From NCBI GenBank assembly GCA_018881555.1, contig JACAXG010000026.1, forward strand, positions 8,632,581 through 8,696,580: a stretch of 64,000 nucleotides of DNA. Reading direction: 5' to 3'. Shown here piece after piece: positions 47,201 through 60,100 of this stretch. Source of the stretch: Amblyornis subalaris. Its lineage: Eukaryota > Chordata > Aves > Passeriformes > Ptilonorhynchidae. A model generated the notes under the pieces. The model ran no database searches and was not told where the DNA came from. It saw nothing but the letters and a program-made list of their open reading frames with translations. How positions within the stretch are numbered: the stretch's first letter is position 1; each line of letters starts with the position of its first letter. Made by a program: the position numbers and the translations under genes.

Positions 47201-50200
47201 GCCAGGATGATGACTGCCTGAGGTAGGACTGCACTAGAACCTTCAGTATCAATTGTGTTTTACAGCATGGTTTTATTCAAGGAAGCGACAGATGTGGAGG
47301 AATAAGCTCTGCACAGAGAGAACACTGCCAGAATTACTTACTTTTTCATCTCTGAACGGGTGGTATTTATACGCTCAGGTGCAGTTCTAGAAAACACACA
47401 TACATTCTGCCAGAAAACCTCCATGCTTCCTGCAAAACGAAAAGAAACAACAAAGATGGATTGAAACCCAAAGTGATCTCCCTTTGCTTGTAGAGACAGT
47501 CTCTACATCTTTTCTAACGAGCATTGAAACCAGCCACAGTCAGACTGCAATGGAGTGGTGCCTTAAAGCATATGCAAACACAAAACAAATGGTCTGTAGA
47601 TCACATCCTAAACTGCTTTTGTGGAAGGCAATAGAGCAGCAAAATCTCTCCTTTGTGTTCAAAGGTATTGAGCCACGGCAGTTTTGCTCTATGTGAAAAG
47701 GAAGACCAACAGAAGCCGAAATACAGATGATGAATAAAGGCAATTTGATTGAGAAAATACTCAAGCTATTGTCACATTTTATCCATTTTATTCACATACT
47801 GAATCCAAAGCAGAGCACTGTAACATCTACTAACAAAACATTAAGTCTATTCCAGTCAAAACCATGACAGACATTCATCAAACGTAGATTCCCTTTCTTT
47901 TAAAACCTACAAAGCAGAGCATTTCTGTACAAAATGCCTTCAACTGAAATTCAATTTGCTATTGGAGTTGACTAAATCTTTCTATTAAACAGAACCCAAA
48001 AACAACATAAAACCCAAAGACTGAAAATAACCAAGATTGACTTTTTTCATGGTCCTGGAAGTGGCACACTGAGAACTGCAATTGCTGTGATTGGCAGGCC
48101 TAGCATGTTTTTTTCCTTGAATAGAGTTCTAATAAATTTAAATACATAATCTGGGCAAACTCAAGTCTTTTCAAAGCACCACTGTCTACCACAAAAGCAC
48201 CAAAAGACTTCATGGTTTGACTCAGGACCTTTTGGAGTTAATGGAAACTTTCAAAGTAGGGTAAACAGTGAAAGACCTGGATGATTCACTGTAAAACATT
48301 TCAAAGTGTTCTAGAGAGATTCAACAGAGAACAGCTTTAAAAATATACTTCTGATAATTTATGTCTCCTATTTATCTGAAAAATCACGTTTTAAGGAGAA
48401 GAAAGCCTCAGCAAAAACTAAATTTAAAAAATAAGAGTTTTCTTAGGAGGCTCCTTATCATTTCACGAAATTTAAGTAGTTGACTGGACTCTTTATATGA
48501 TGGATATGAATTGCGGAACAGAAGATTGCAAAATAAACGTTTCTCACTTAAACTGAATGGGAAACAAACTGGATACAACCACAGCAATAGTTGGCACAAA
48601 CTACAAGAGATCCAACAAAATTGATCATACTAAACTTTCCAGATGAAGAGCCTGTCATATATATGTTGATTGATGGCTGTAAACTCATTCCAAGCTCAGA
48701 GGACAAGAAAAAAAGAGGAAAAACAAAAAAAAAAAAAAAAAACAAGAAAAAAATCCCCAACACCGCATAGCGTCACATAGTTGGCAACTCTACAGATCAA
48801 ACAAAGCAATAACTCATTGCTCATGAGACAATGATGGGAGCTGATGCTGTATTTGACAAGTTCACCAGCATCAGCTCTAGTAGGAGCACAGTTCAGCCTA
48901 TGATCATCAGCCAGGAAACCACACTGCTGCGTGTTTGTAGCTCCTGCAGACATAAACTGTAGATGTGCCACAGGGCATGGGACAGATGGGTTTGGGGATG
49001 CTGCAGGCTATACATACTGCAGCTGACATGCTTCAATTCTCAAGCCATTTTCCCTTTGACAATTGTTTTTGGACAAAACAGAAAATATAATAAAATATTG
49101 GACCTCCAGGAAAAAAACGACACAACAAAAACTCCCCCAAATAATTATTCCAGCTAGAGTAAAAATTATCTGGGCAAGAATTCCAGCTGGTGAAAAATAT
49201 TCAAATACAAGGTAATATATGACCTTGATGCCACAAATAAGTAAAAAATGTATAAAAAGTGGAAATCTTAAGACATCAACCTCAATAAACATTGTCATTT
49301 CAAGAGACAAGTATTTCAGCACAGGCATTAGTTTTGATATCATCAAGATTTATAGGCTGCATGAAGTAAAATCTTCAAATTTACAAGGTGAATATCTTTA
49401 GAGAGGCTTAAATGGCTTTTAAAGTGTGTCATTTTTGTTTTTCTGTGTCATTAATTGTTGTNTATATAGTATCTTGCTATCTGCTAGAAGGATCATAGGC
49501 ATATAATAGACCAAAGGGAGTGAGGCTCACTAGTACCCTTGTTGATAGGCTCAGCAATAACACAAAAGGATGAAGGAATGAAGACACTGAACTATAATTA
49601 TACTCTTTTAAGTACTGGAAGACCAAAAGCATGCCTCCATCAGAATTGATAACACTTTCAAGAAATTAATCCTATACAACTATTTTCCTCTTACAAAATA
49701 AAAGAAATTTTCAAAATTATGGATAATTCCATCATGTGTAGGTAACGCTGCAGAAAGAAGACTTTCTGTTATTTAAAGAGGTAACTTAATGCAAAGGAGT
49801 ATTTTGCTTATTTTCAACGCTTCATTTTTACAATTGTATAGGCTGTGTTAAAAGCTGTACTGCAAAGAACTGGAAAATCCTCTTGGCTTGTAAAAATTAG
49901 AAGTGCAGTAGAAAATTGGAGAAAAACTGCAGAGCAGAAAAAGAGAAAAGCTTTTAACCAAATCAGAATTATGTTAACATTTTTGGTGAAACACCCAACC
50001 TCTCTAAGACTGTTTTTCTGCAAACAGAAGTCTTATTTTCCCTGCAAAGAAGTTTGCTTCTCATAAAGAAAATTATATGAAGTTACTTCAAATTAGTTTG
50101 ATCCATTATTAAACTGTTTTCCTACTTGCTCATTGCAAGCTCTCACACCACACAGATGCACATCTTTCATGTCTTTGGATTTTTTTGGTCTTTGAGCTCT

Positions 50201-53200
50201 TAAGCAAGATATTGACTTGTTTTCTTGCCAAACCTACTTTGTGTTGTTTTGTTGTTTTGTTTGGTTTTTTTCCTAACACTATTCACTTGTGTTGACATAC
50301 ACTCAAAATTATAGTTTACAGAACACTATTTGGTACTCAGTTGAGGGACAGTTTTCAAAATGATACTGAAATTAATTATATCTTATCTCAGTGCTACCAA
50401 CATGGACATGAGTTGTTCCACTAAATTAATTGAACCATTTATTAAATTCTTAAAACAGGCAAAACTACTTTCAAATAAAAAACTACTTTTTCTAAAATCT
50501 CACCTTTACATATTCCTGTAAGTACTTTTGCTAGAATGCAGGCGTTCCTTTCATCATCTACTTTGCCAAGAATGCTCTTTCACAGGCTGTTGAACACTGG
50601 TAGTCCTGGGAGAACCAAGTCTGCAGTCTCTCTGGGATTTTGGAGATTTTATCAGCTGATCTATAGAATTCAAAGTACTGGTAAGATGTTGCTGCACGAT
50701 GTTGCTCCTGAGAATTAATACTGATTGCACAAGAAATACCAGATAACTTGTAGGTTTCAAAAGACTGAAAACTTTGTGAACACTATCAAAGGTAGAAGCA
50801 CATGTACAAGGAAATGTACATGTTTTGAACTAGCATATAAGTTAAAATTGAAGTTAAAAAGAAACCATTGTACATACTAAAAATGTTGTTTTATTTCCAG
50901 AGTTATTACTTAGTCGTAACAATTTTAAGACTTTTTCTTATCTTTCTACTCCAGTAAGTGTACTTTGCTTTGCTTCATAAAAAGTAATGAAGCCTGGAAA
51001 TATAAAACCTCATTATAGATCTTTTCCATTAAAAGTTTGCTGAGATGTTAGAAGAAAACAGTCATTATTGTGTGCAGATTATGATGTCAATGGATCAGAG
51101 AGGTTTCATTGGATATACCTAAAAAATACTCTATTGTTGCATCATTTACACTGAGGAAAAAGATTAAGCTGACACACTTCAAAAGAAAAAAAGGTTAATA
51201 TCAGCAAGGGAATATTTTGCTTTTATACTTTTCTCTTCTAATTCCCCATTTTTGTTTGTTTCTGTGGAGTTGTTTTCCTTCCTTCTCCTTTTTCTTTTAA
51301 TGTTTAGGATGCTCCTCCAGAAGCGTTCAATCTTAATGAATATTTTAATTACACATTTTGCTTTAACAAACATATTCATTAATCAGGCAGCTTCTCCTAC
51401 ATACAGATAGCCTTAATTCTAACTTTTTTTTTTCTATAAACTTTGTCTGGTTTCTTGAAACAAAAATTATTCAATAAATTTTTATATTTTCTCATATCAA
51501 AGGCTTATGGATAGGGGTATGTTGCATTTTTTAATCTTAAATTATCTTTTAGCTCTATCATCCCTTATGCTCTTTTATCACCCATTATCCCTATAATAGA
51601 AGCTTAATTTGTAACATGAGACTGTGCAGTATTAAAAACACCACACATCTTCTGCTAGTCATTATTACTCAGGATATACAGACATGGTTTGAACAAACAT
51701 AATTTTGAATGAAACCATATCTAATTAAATTAGAGATGAAGAAGATACTACAGTCCTGTTTCTAAGAAAAAAAGGAAAAATCAGAAGCAATTCTCACTGA
51801 AGCTCAGTTTACTTCCCTAAGATTATGATCATCTTTGGGTACTTAACTTTAAAAATTTACATTTATAGTGGAATATAAACTTTCTTTTCCACAGAAGAGG
51901 GTGCATTACAAGTGCAACTTTTCCTTCATTATAGGATGACATTTTGGCATTAGAAAAACCTTTGTACCTCACTATGCCTGAAGAATTTAATTTCTAACAG
52001 TTAACTTACAAAGGTTAAGTCCTTATTTTAGAATGGGGCAATGAAAATTCTCTATTGCCCCTGCAGCACTATTTCCAAATCCTTCACACTGTGGTGAAAA
52101 ATTTTCTGCACAAGTTAATCTCTCATAGTGACTGTTTATCAGATATTTGAGACTTTTGTTTCACTAAAGGGCATTTTCTGCTAAGAAAGTCCAGAAATAT
52201 CCTTTCAATACGTAATTCTAATATGTTTTTGGNTCTTGTTTTTCTGATCTTTCTCGCTATCTTTTCAATTTATCATAAGAACCTCTTTTTTTAAAGAACT
52301 TCATATTTGGTTGATATAATGCACCCAAATAAGCCAGCAGAACACTTCATAAGAGATATGAAATAAATAATTTTTTTCCCTACTTGTGCTTCTGAACAGA
52401 ATCACAATTTTCACTCAGCCTTCTGGTTTCTCTTCTGCTGTGAATCAGGGTAACAGAAGCAGAAATAAAAATTATTGCATATCATAAGAAAATGGGTCTG
52501 GCTGGAAAACTTCTTCTANGGTTGTGAGTTGGGAAACATTTGATATTATTTTGGGGTAACAATTATGAACTATAATTACAGTTTAAAACTATATGATTTC
52601 ATTGTAACATAGGAAAGTTCCAGTTTTTGTGTTCTTATGCTCTTTCCAGTCAGGTTTAAATATTTGTTATAATTAATAGTCCGAAGATCTGGAAAGTTAA
52701 GGCTCTCCTTATCTACAAAACTGGCTTAACAGACATTGCAAAAATAATTACACTATTGCTTTTTTTCTTTCTGGATACGGGAAGGAAATATAATTATTTT
52801 TCAGAAAATTCCAGTTAAGAGGATATCCATCCATGCTCTAGTACCCATTTTCTGGTTTAGGCAACAGACCGCATTGTATGATGTGATGCTCACCCTTGAC
52901 TGAAATCCAGTCAAATAAACAATAAACACTGAGAAACAAAGCAACCAACCCTAGTTCAAATGGTAATTACTAAGATTCTAAATTTTGACTCTTGAATTCA
53001 GATGCCTCCAAAAAAACCATCTGATGCACTAGCTTCTATGTACCCAATGATGTACTAGCACTCTCGTGAAATGTTTGGGGTTTTTTTGCAATTGGCAATT
53101 TTCCTCAGCATTTCCTTACTGCTATATAGCTTTTCTATTAGTTAAAATCATTCAGTCAGTCAACTACTTTTAGAACTGAAAAATAGCTCTNTTTTCTTCT

Positions 53201-55188
53201 CTCTTATAAACTAGCGCTTTGCAACATCCAAGTAGAAACAACAGAAACTGAAATATGAAGAGTCTAATATATTAAAAACCAACTTTTTGGGAGATAAACG
53301 TATTTCATGGGCACAAAGCTAAAACTTTCTGCTTAAACACAAATCATCAGCCCATGAAGGTTTATTCATTATCTTTCCTTTAGGTTTTCTTTATATTAAA
53401 TCTGATTCATCACATAACAAACCACAAAATGCAGTGAATTACCATTTAATCCTTATGTCTTCATATCAGAGAAATGTTTCTGAGTAATCTTACCTCCTTC
53501 TAAATCAGACATGTATAACTGAAAATTTTTTCATTAGAAATTTTGAATTTAAGTTACACTTCCCTACTCTACTTTAACTTTGCCCCCTTAGAAGTGCACC
53601 TTCTAACATATCCTACTGGGAATGCAAACCTCTGTGGGAAACAAGGATGCTTGAATCCATACAGGACACTGGTTTTCCTGATCATAGGTGGACATAATTT
53701 CATTTTTCTGAACTATTTGTGAGATTTTGTCTTTTTCTGTGAAGAACGGAATAAAAAAAAAAAGAAGAAAACCTGCTACACATACTGATAAAATTGTGTG
53801 GGGCCAGGTTGTCAAAGCAAGAGTGTTTAATGTGTCAGGAATTAGATGGATGTGACTTGATTTTACTTTATAAGCTTTTTCAAAGGTGATTCAGAATGAT
53901 AGATCAGTGTATATCTCTTGTACTTAATACTTCAAATATATGTACTGTCTAGTATAAGCTTTCCAAAAGGATACCTAACATGGAGGCATGTGAGAACAAA
54001 AAAAAGGAAATGTTTGGCATTTCTGCAGATAATGAACTGCTTTTTAAAAGCAGCTACAAGCATGGAAACGTCTGTTTTCCTTCTGTAAGAAATGAAGATT
54101 CAGGCTCTGTAGTAACCACTTAAAATTTAAAATTTAAAGAAGAAAAAATTAGAGCTTTTAATTGAAAAGTCTCTTTCAAAACTGTCATTTAAGATGTAAT
54201 CATCAAGATACTAAATCCAACAAGTATTTATCACTATCTACNTAGAAAAAACCTTCTCTGGTATTACCCATGATAACAGAAGACACTTAACAAATCAAAT
54301 CAGAGAGCAGTAAGTATGACTGCAATGACAAAATATTTAACCTCCTGATATATTCTGAAGGTGCTCTCTGCAAGTCCTGATCTGATTAAGCTACTACTGA
54401 TCAGCCTTTCCCTTAAAGAGAAACATACTCTATCACTCTAAATATTGCCTATCTTTTCACTATCCTTTATTGCCATGAGCCGCACTCTACTCAATTGTAC
54501 CTGGACTTTTAAGTATTCAAAAATTAAAAAAAAAAAAACAAAAAAACCCCAACAAATACCTATCAAATGTCTGGCAAGGGTTCATATTAGTGACTTTGGA
54601 AATCTGGCTTTTTCCCAATCCTTCTTTCTAATCCTTTTCTTAATTCTGTATGTGTCATACCGTCTTTTCCCACCTGCTCCCTTGTTTTCTGTCATTCCAG
54701 GAAACTTTGCTCTCAAAGGCTATTGTCAAACAGCAAACTTCTCAATTATCAGTGTAGAGTTACAATTTAGCACAAAAATAGGATATGCTGCCAGGAAAAT
54801 AATCTGGTTCCTTTTGCTTCCCTGAAGAAATCAGTGTGACTTCTACTCTGGCAGAAGCAACTGAGAAACAACAACTTTTCTGCATGACCTCTGTTTCTGC
54901 CAGGATGACAAATAAAAAAAGCAAGTTTTACATTTTATTTTGGAAATGCAGGGATAAAAGAAATGAAAGCAAGCAAGCAAACAAAAGCCCTAAACAACAG
55001 ACAAGCCAATGCAAAGCACTATCAGGAGAGTGACAAGATTCTTCCAGTCTCTGCTGCTTATAAGGTTATTTGTAAGTTCATATCACTGCAGTCTAGTTGT
55101 NCTTCTCATGTTAAAACTTCTCACGAGTTTTAACTCTCCCTCAGCCAGTTATCTCCAAAACCTTTCTCAAAGTCCTAATCAAAACAAC
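44222..55188. other. Long AT-rich non-coding tract
   Basis: About 11 kb without a recognised transposon or exon, the largest repeat-free tract here. The longest frames are 45728-46057 (109 codons, ambiguous base inside), 46885-47226 (113 codons), 49008-49346 minus (112 codons) and 54445-54825 (126 codons, contains a lysine run from poly-A). None has a recognisable motif. Homopolymers include A18 near 48725-48742 and A13 near 54526-54538. Confidence 0.55.
48725..48742 (+). repeat. Poly-A tract
   Basis: About 18 A residues in a wider A-rich run (48712-48756). I looked for a retroposed mRNA upstream and saw none. Confidence 0.8.
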
Positions 55189-55372
55189 ATAGAATCACAG
55201 AATGGGTCAGGTGGGAAAGGACCACACTGGGTNGTCTGGTACAACCTCCCTGCTCAAGCAGGGTCATCCCAGAACACTCAGCACAGGCTCGTGTCCAGAG
55301 GGTTCTGGAATATTTCCAGTGAGGGAGACTCCACACCCTCTTTGGGTGATCTGTTCCAGTGCGTGGTTGCCC
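55189..55372 (-). mobile_element. CR1 LINE 3' fragment A of a chimera
   Basis: Inverted CR1 3' end of the subfamily marked by AGAATGGGTCAGGTGGG, CTGCTCAAGCAGGGTCATCC and TTCCAGTGAGGGAGACTCC. It stops within the TTCCAGTGC...CCC block, where a different CR1 subfamily begins in the same orientation. Confidence 0.9.
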
Positions 55373-55630
55373 TTAAAGATCATTTAGTTCCAACTACCCT
55401 GCCATGGGCAGGGACACCTTCCACTAGACCAGATTGCTCAGAGCTCCATCCAACCTGGCCTTGAACATTTGTAGGGATGNGGCAGCCACAGCTTCTTTGG
55501 GCAACTTGTGCCATGGCCTCACCACCCTCACAGGGAGGAATTTCTTCTTCATATCTAACCTAAACTTACTCTCTTTCAGTTTGAAGCCATTCTCCNTCAC
55601 CCTGTCTCTACATGCTCTTGTAAGTAGTTA
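55373..55630 (-). mobile_element. CR1 LINE fragment B of a chimera, missing its 3' tail
   Basis: Starts at TTAAAGATCATTTAGTTCC, lacking the roughly 40-base tail that normally lies to its left, and continues through CATGGGCAGGGACACC, CCATCCAACCTGGCC, CACCACCCTCACAG and TTGAAGCCATTCTCC to about 55630. It is of the subfamily seen at 31041 and 44081. Confidence 0.9.
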
Positions 55631-55741
55631 TTCTCCAGTGTATATTGATGATCTGCAAAATATATTCATGAAACTGTATTTTCTGTTTAAGACAGAGCAA
55701 AACCACACAAGGATAAATGTACTCCGAAACTTTCTATTCCA

Positions 55742-55854
55742 CTCTAGTCTAGTCTAGTCTAGTCTATTCTGTTAGTTTTCCTGTTCTATTCTATTCTATT
55801 GTATTATTTCTATTCTATTCTATGCTATTCTTCCTATTCAATTCTATTCTATTT
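55742..55854 (+). repeat. Pentanucleotide array: (CTAGT)n then (TTCTA)n
   Basis: Four CTAGT units at 55744-55763, then a loose (CTATT)n array with interruptions to 55854. It is distinct from the octamer tails of the CR1 copies. Confidence 0.9.
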
Positions 55855-56265
55855 AAGAAATTGAAATAGTGTTGAGGCCCCAGTGTCAGGTTATTTTACG
55901 GACTAATTTTTAGTTATATTTCAAAGTTTTACAAGGGTGAAAAAAATAATACTAAAACCAACACAAGCAGAATTGCTGTTTCATACTTGCAAGATGTGGC
56001 TAGACACAATTTAGCAGAAGGAAGAGTATCACGGTAAGAACATGCAATTTCTTTGTCTTTGTCATCACTTGGAATTGAAGAAGAAAAACTGAGATTTTAA
56101 CATTAAACATTCAGGCAGTTGACTGAATGTTGGAATTGTCCCCATCACATGGATCTAAGTGGAGCTTTTTCTTTCATTGTAATGAAAGAAAGGTTGGCAT
56201 TATAATAATGAGGTTGTCGTCATCATGAAACACAAAACATGTACCATGGAGAACATGTAATGTGG
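55855..56265. other. AT-rich non-coding sequence
   Basis: No recognisable content between the microsatellite and the reversed LTR. Confidence 0.6.
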
Positions 56266-57161
56266 TGTAGTGGTTTGACCTTGCTACTCACCAAGACACT
56301 ATCACTCCTCAAAAGGATAGAGCAAGACAATCCAAAGAAAAAGCTTTAGAATCAGTATAAAGACAGGAAAGTCACTCACTTGTTAATGTCACAAGCAAAA
56401 CGGTCTTGACTTAAGGAAATTAATATAATTTATTTTCTAAATAATAACAGAGTATGATAATGAGAAATAAAAACAAACTAAAACAACTTTTTCTGCACAC
56501 CTCCTTCTTGCCAGGCTCAACTTACAATTGCACTCATAACTCTTAACTCCTCCCCATAAGTGGTGCAGGCGGGTGGGAGATGGAGGTTCTGGTCAGTTCA
56601 TAAAACATCACCTCTGCTGCTCCTTGCTCCCCATGCTCTTTTCCTGCTCCATTGTGAGGTCCTTCCCATGGGAGACAACACTTCATGAACTGTTCCAGTG
56701 TGGGTCCTTTCTGTGGGTTAAGTTCTTCAGGAGTGGACTGCTCCTGAATGATTCCTCCCCAGGCCACTGCTCCTCCCAGAAAACCTGTTCCTGCATGGGC
56801 TCCTCTCCACGGGGCACAGCTCTTGCCAGGAGCCTGCTCCAGCAGAGGTTCCTCACAGGCTGCAGCTTCCTTTAGGGCATGTCCATGCTCTGGTGTGAAG
56901 CCCTACATCGGCTGCAGGTGCATACTTGCTCCACTGCAATCCTCCACAGGCTGCAGGGGGATTCATTCCAGCACCTGGATTGCCTCCTCCCCTTCCTTCT
57001 GCATTGTCCTTGTTATCTACATATTGTTTCTCTCACAAATTCTCACTCCTCTCTCACAGCTGCTGCACAGTGTATTTTACACTTTCTCAAATATGTTATC
57101 ACAGAGGTGCTACTGGTGCCGCTGACAGGCTCAGTTTTGGCCAGTTGTGGGTCTGCCCATT
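56266..57161 (-). mobile_element. Solo LTR fragment, bird ERVL-type, copy 3 (reversed)
   Basis: The plus strand starts TGTAGTGGTTTGACC (reverse of the GGTCAAACCACTACA end). Read on the minus strand, the LTR blocks follow backwards: CCGTTTTGCTTGTGACATT, TTCTCATTATCATACTCTG, CCCATGGGAAGGACCTCAC repeats, ATAACATATTTGAGAAAG, and GACCCACAACTGGCC near 57130-57155. The first roughly 100 bases of the LTR are missing at the right end. Antisense frames of up to 125 codons (56748-57125) derive from the repeat block. Confidence 0.8.
56429..56434 (-). promoter_or_regulatory. PolyA signal of ERVL-type LTR copy 3
   Basis: TTTATT on the plus strand, AATAAA on the element's strand, at the place matching the signal of copy 1. 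Confidence 0.55.
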
Positions 57162-60100
57162 TGTGAATTAAGTTTAGGAGTTTAGTAGATACTTCTTTAA
57201 AGCAAATAAAATATCTATGTTCTACTAATAAATTATTGTTCTCTCTTTGTATGGAACACTACTGTTTCTGTGTGAGTATTGTTTTATATTTTGCACATTT
57301 TTGACATGTAAATCCCATTTCTATATACAAGCTGCACTAATATATNCAAAAATAGTTTCTATCTTTAAATACAAAGGGGGTCTGCTTGAGTAACCCCATA
57401 AAATCAAAGGCTGAACCTTTGACTTTGTCCCGTTAGTTTTCTAATCCAAGTGAAGTCATGCATCCTGTTTCAGTGATTGAAATGGAAATAAGTCTAATAT
57501 GGGAATTCTTGGTTCTCTAACCATTAAGTGGAAATGCCTATATACAAATTTTATGGTCTTTTAACTGAGAGACAACAGTCTATTTGTTCTCCTAAGATAC
57601 AGACTTTTGACAGATAATAATTGCTCTTAATCATTAAANTATTAATTTCTAAATTTGATTCTCTCTAATATGGTGTATTATAGTTGTCCAATCAAAAAGT
57701 TACCTAGTTGTCTCTCAAAATGAAAAGTCACAATGTCAAAGAAAGTGGAAAATAAATGTCACTTTCCTGAAAACCTTTAGTTAAACCATTTAACTTAGTG
57801 ACATTTGCTCCAAATCTTTTTTTTCCCCCTTAAATTAATCTAACATTAAATTCTTAGGTCACCATACAGCTACTCACATGATGATCTATTAGTAGTGTAA
57901 AAAGTCTTCAAAAAATTAGACTCATTGATTCTATGTACTACTGGTAAGGGCAAAGCAGCAAGTAAGACGGCATGAAGTATCACACAGAAGCAGCCTCAGA
58001 TGAATAAAAACAGTGCACTTGAAGAGTTAATACTGTTACAAACTTCAACACATTTCTCTNTTCTGCTAGAAACTCAACGGATAACTCAGAGTTCTTTTCA
58101 TTAATCAGGATGGGTAAATTCATTAACAGCCATAATAATTTTCAAGTATATTTTATCAAGTTAAATAAGAGGCGAAAACAAATATTCCCTTACATGTGTC
58201 CTGACATCAAGTATTTTTCCAAATTTTTAAAAATTTTTTTANTATGGGCATGTCCCATCATATTTGATCAAAACTTTCAGATCATTCAAAGAGGAGTTCC
58301 AGTGGAAATTGGTTATTTTTTAAATATTTTCTTAACAAGATATTATAAGAATTTCAAATGTAAGGAAGGAAGATAATGTTAACAGCATTTCTCTGTAATA
58401 CCAGAGAAGTGAAAGGTACATACACCTACACAGTTTTGATAGTCTTCCTTATCTCCTTTGTTTTCATAAGCCAGTGTTTTGATTATTTAGGGATGAATTT
58501 ATAATTCTTGAATATGTTTTGAATTTTTCAAGTCCTTCAAATAATTTTTGTTCTATTGTTAGAATTAAGTTAAGTACAATTAAATTATCTGGTGTTTAAC
58601 TACTAGCAATTTATAATGCAGAATAATAATCCTGTTGGCATTGGAAAAATATATTGTTACAAATTCTCAATAAAAAAAGATAACTTAGTGTACCAGGGAA
58701 TCAAAGTTATTAAAGCACTTTGAGCTTGTTACATCCAGACAACTGATTGATTCAAAGTAGGAGATAATCAGTTATGGTCATATAATAGTAATTTTCCATT
58801 TCAGTTGNAAGGAACATGAATCTTATTTTGTTTTCCTATGGTCCATTTCTTTGGTGCTACAAATATCATGGTCATGATTACTCAATGCCAAGCCTATACA
58901 ATAATAAGGGACATATATTGAAATATTTACTACAGGGACATTGACAAGATGCAGAATGAATTTCAAAACTGCAATAGCATTTTATCTAGTAATTCAGTTA
59001 TTTGCTTTGTATGATTTTCTCACAATTTATTTTGTGTTTTTAGCATGAAACCTTACCAAAAGAATCTGTTGCCGTGTACAGGCAGATGTTAAATGTATAG
59101 CAGACAGATTACTGAACATATTCCTAATGTGGTTGCAAATGCTTATAATTAGTTTTCATTAGTCTAATCGAAATTTTTGTGATTTGGAATTTAATGGCAT
59201 ACACCATCATTTTAAACAAAGAATTAGTTACTGACAGGGCAATTAAGATATTTTTTATAATCCTGTATTCCATAATGGTTAAGAATAAAATACTGATTTT
59301 GATAAAATGAAATACTTCATTTTATACTGATATTTTTCTCTAATTTTATAGGTGGAATACTGACAACATAGAAGAGAAGCACACTCTATTAATCTGTACT
59401 GTATATGTTGAGGGAAATACCAGCAGGGATCATTCGTGAATTACAAACTGTGTAAGATTAGTTGATGTTAGCTAAGATATGATTGAACAATATATTTCTG
59501 AAGCAAATGTACCCAAAAATCATTACGTCGTTGGATAAAAGCTTGATAAAACAATTGCAGTTTCCAGATTTTACTTTAATATGTCATGCAAGCTATTAAG
59601 AAAAGAAAATATGTATTACTTATTAGTTTTCTATTTCCAAGTGTCATTTCTCACTGGAATTTGAGCACATAAAAATAGGAAGGGAAACATTCAAAAATAA
59701 ATTCATAAAACAATCATTTAACTAGATTTCTATTCTATTTTCCATACGTTTTTGGAACAATTTTGTTGAACATAGGTTTAACATTGACAGCTATGCTATA
59801 CAAAACATTTTCTACAATGAAAAATGTCCAGTGTTTGTGTTATTGCTTCCAAGATTTCTTGGAAACATTCTGGGAAGACCATTCTAATTGTATTCATTAA
59901 GGAAGGGGTTACATATCACATGACCATTAAACCTAATTTATAGAGCACTTTTTTTTTTCAATCTCTTTTTCTGACATTGTGAGCAACTCATAGCTTAAAG
60001 GATTCACTGAAAGTTAATAAAAATATCTAGAAAAACATTGGAATGATTGTTTTATACAAGGCACTCTGGAGAATGTCAAAATAGTTCCCACTGATGCAGT

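Noticed and set aside
46885..47226. 113-codon plus-strand frame
   Set aside because: No domain, no splice context, and a competing overlapping frame of similar size; fits chance.
48712..48756. Poly-A run as the tail of a retroposed gene
   Set aside because: No AATAAA at the expected distance and no gene-like sequence or target duplication upstream.
54445..54825. 126-codon plus-strand frame with hydrophobic stretches
   Set aside because: Contains a lysine run from a poly-A tract and no recognisable family features.
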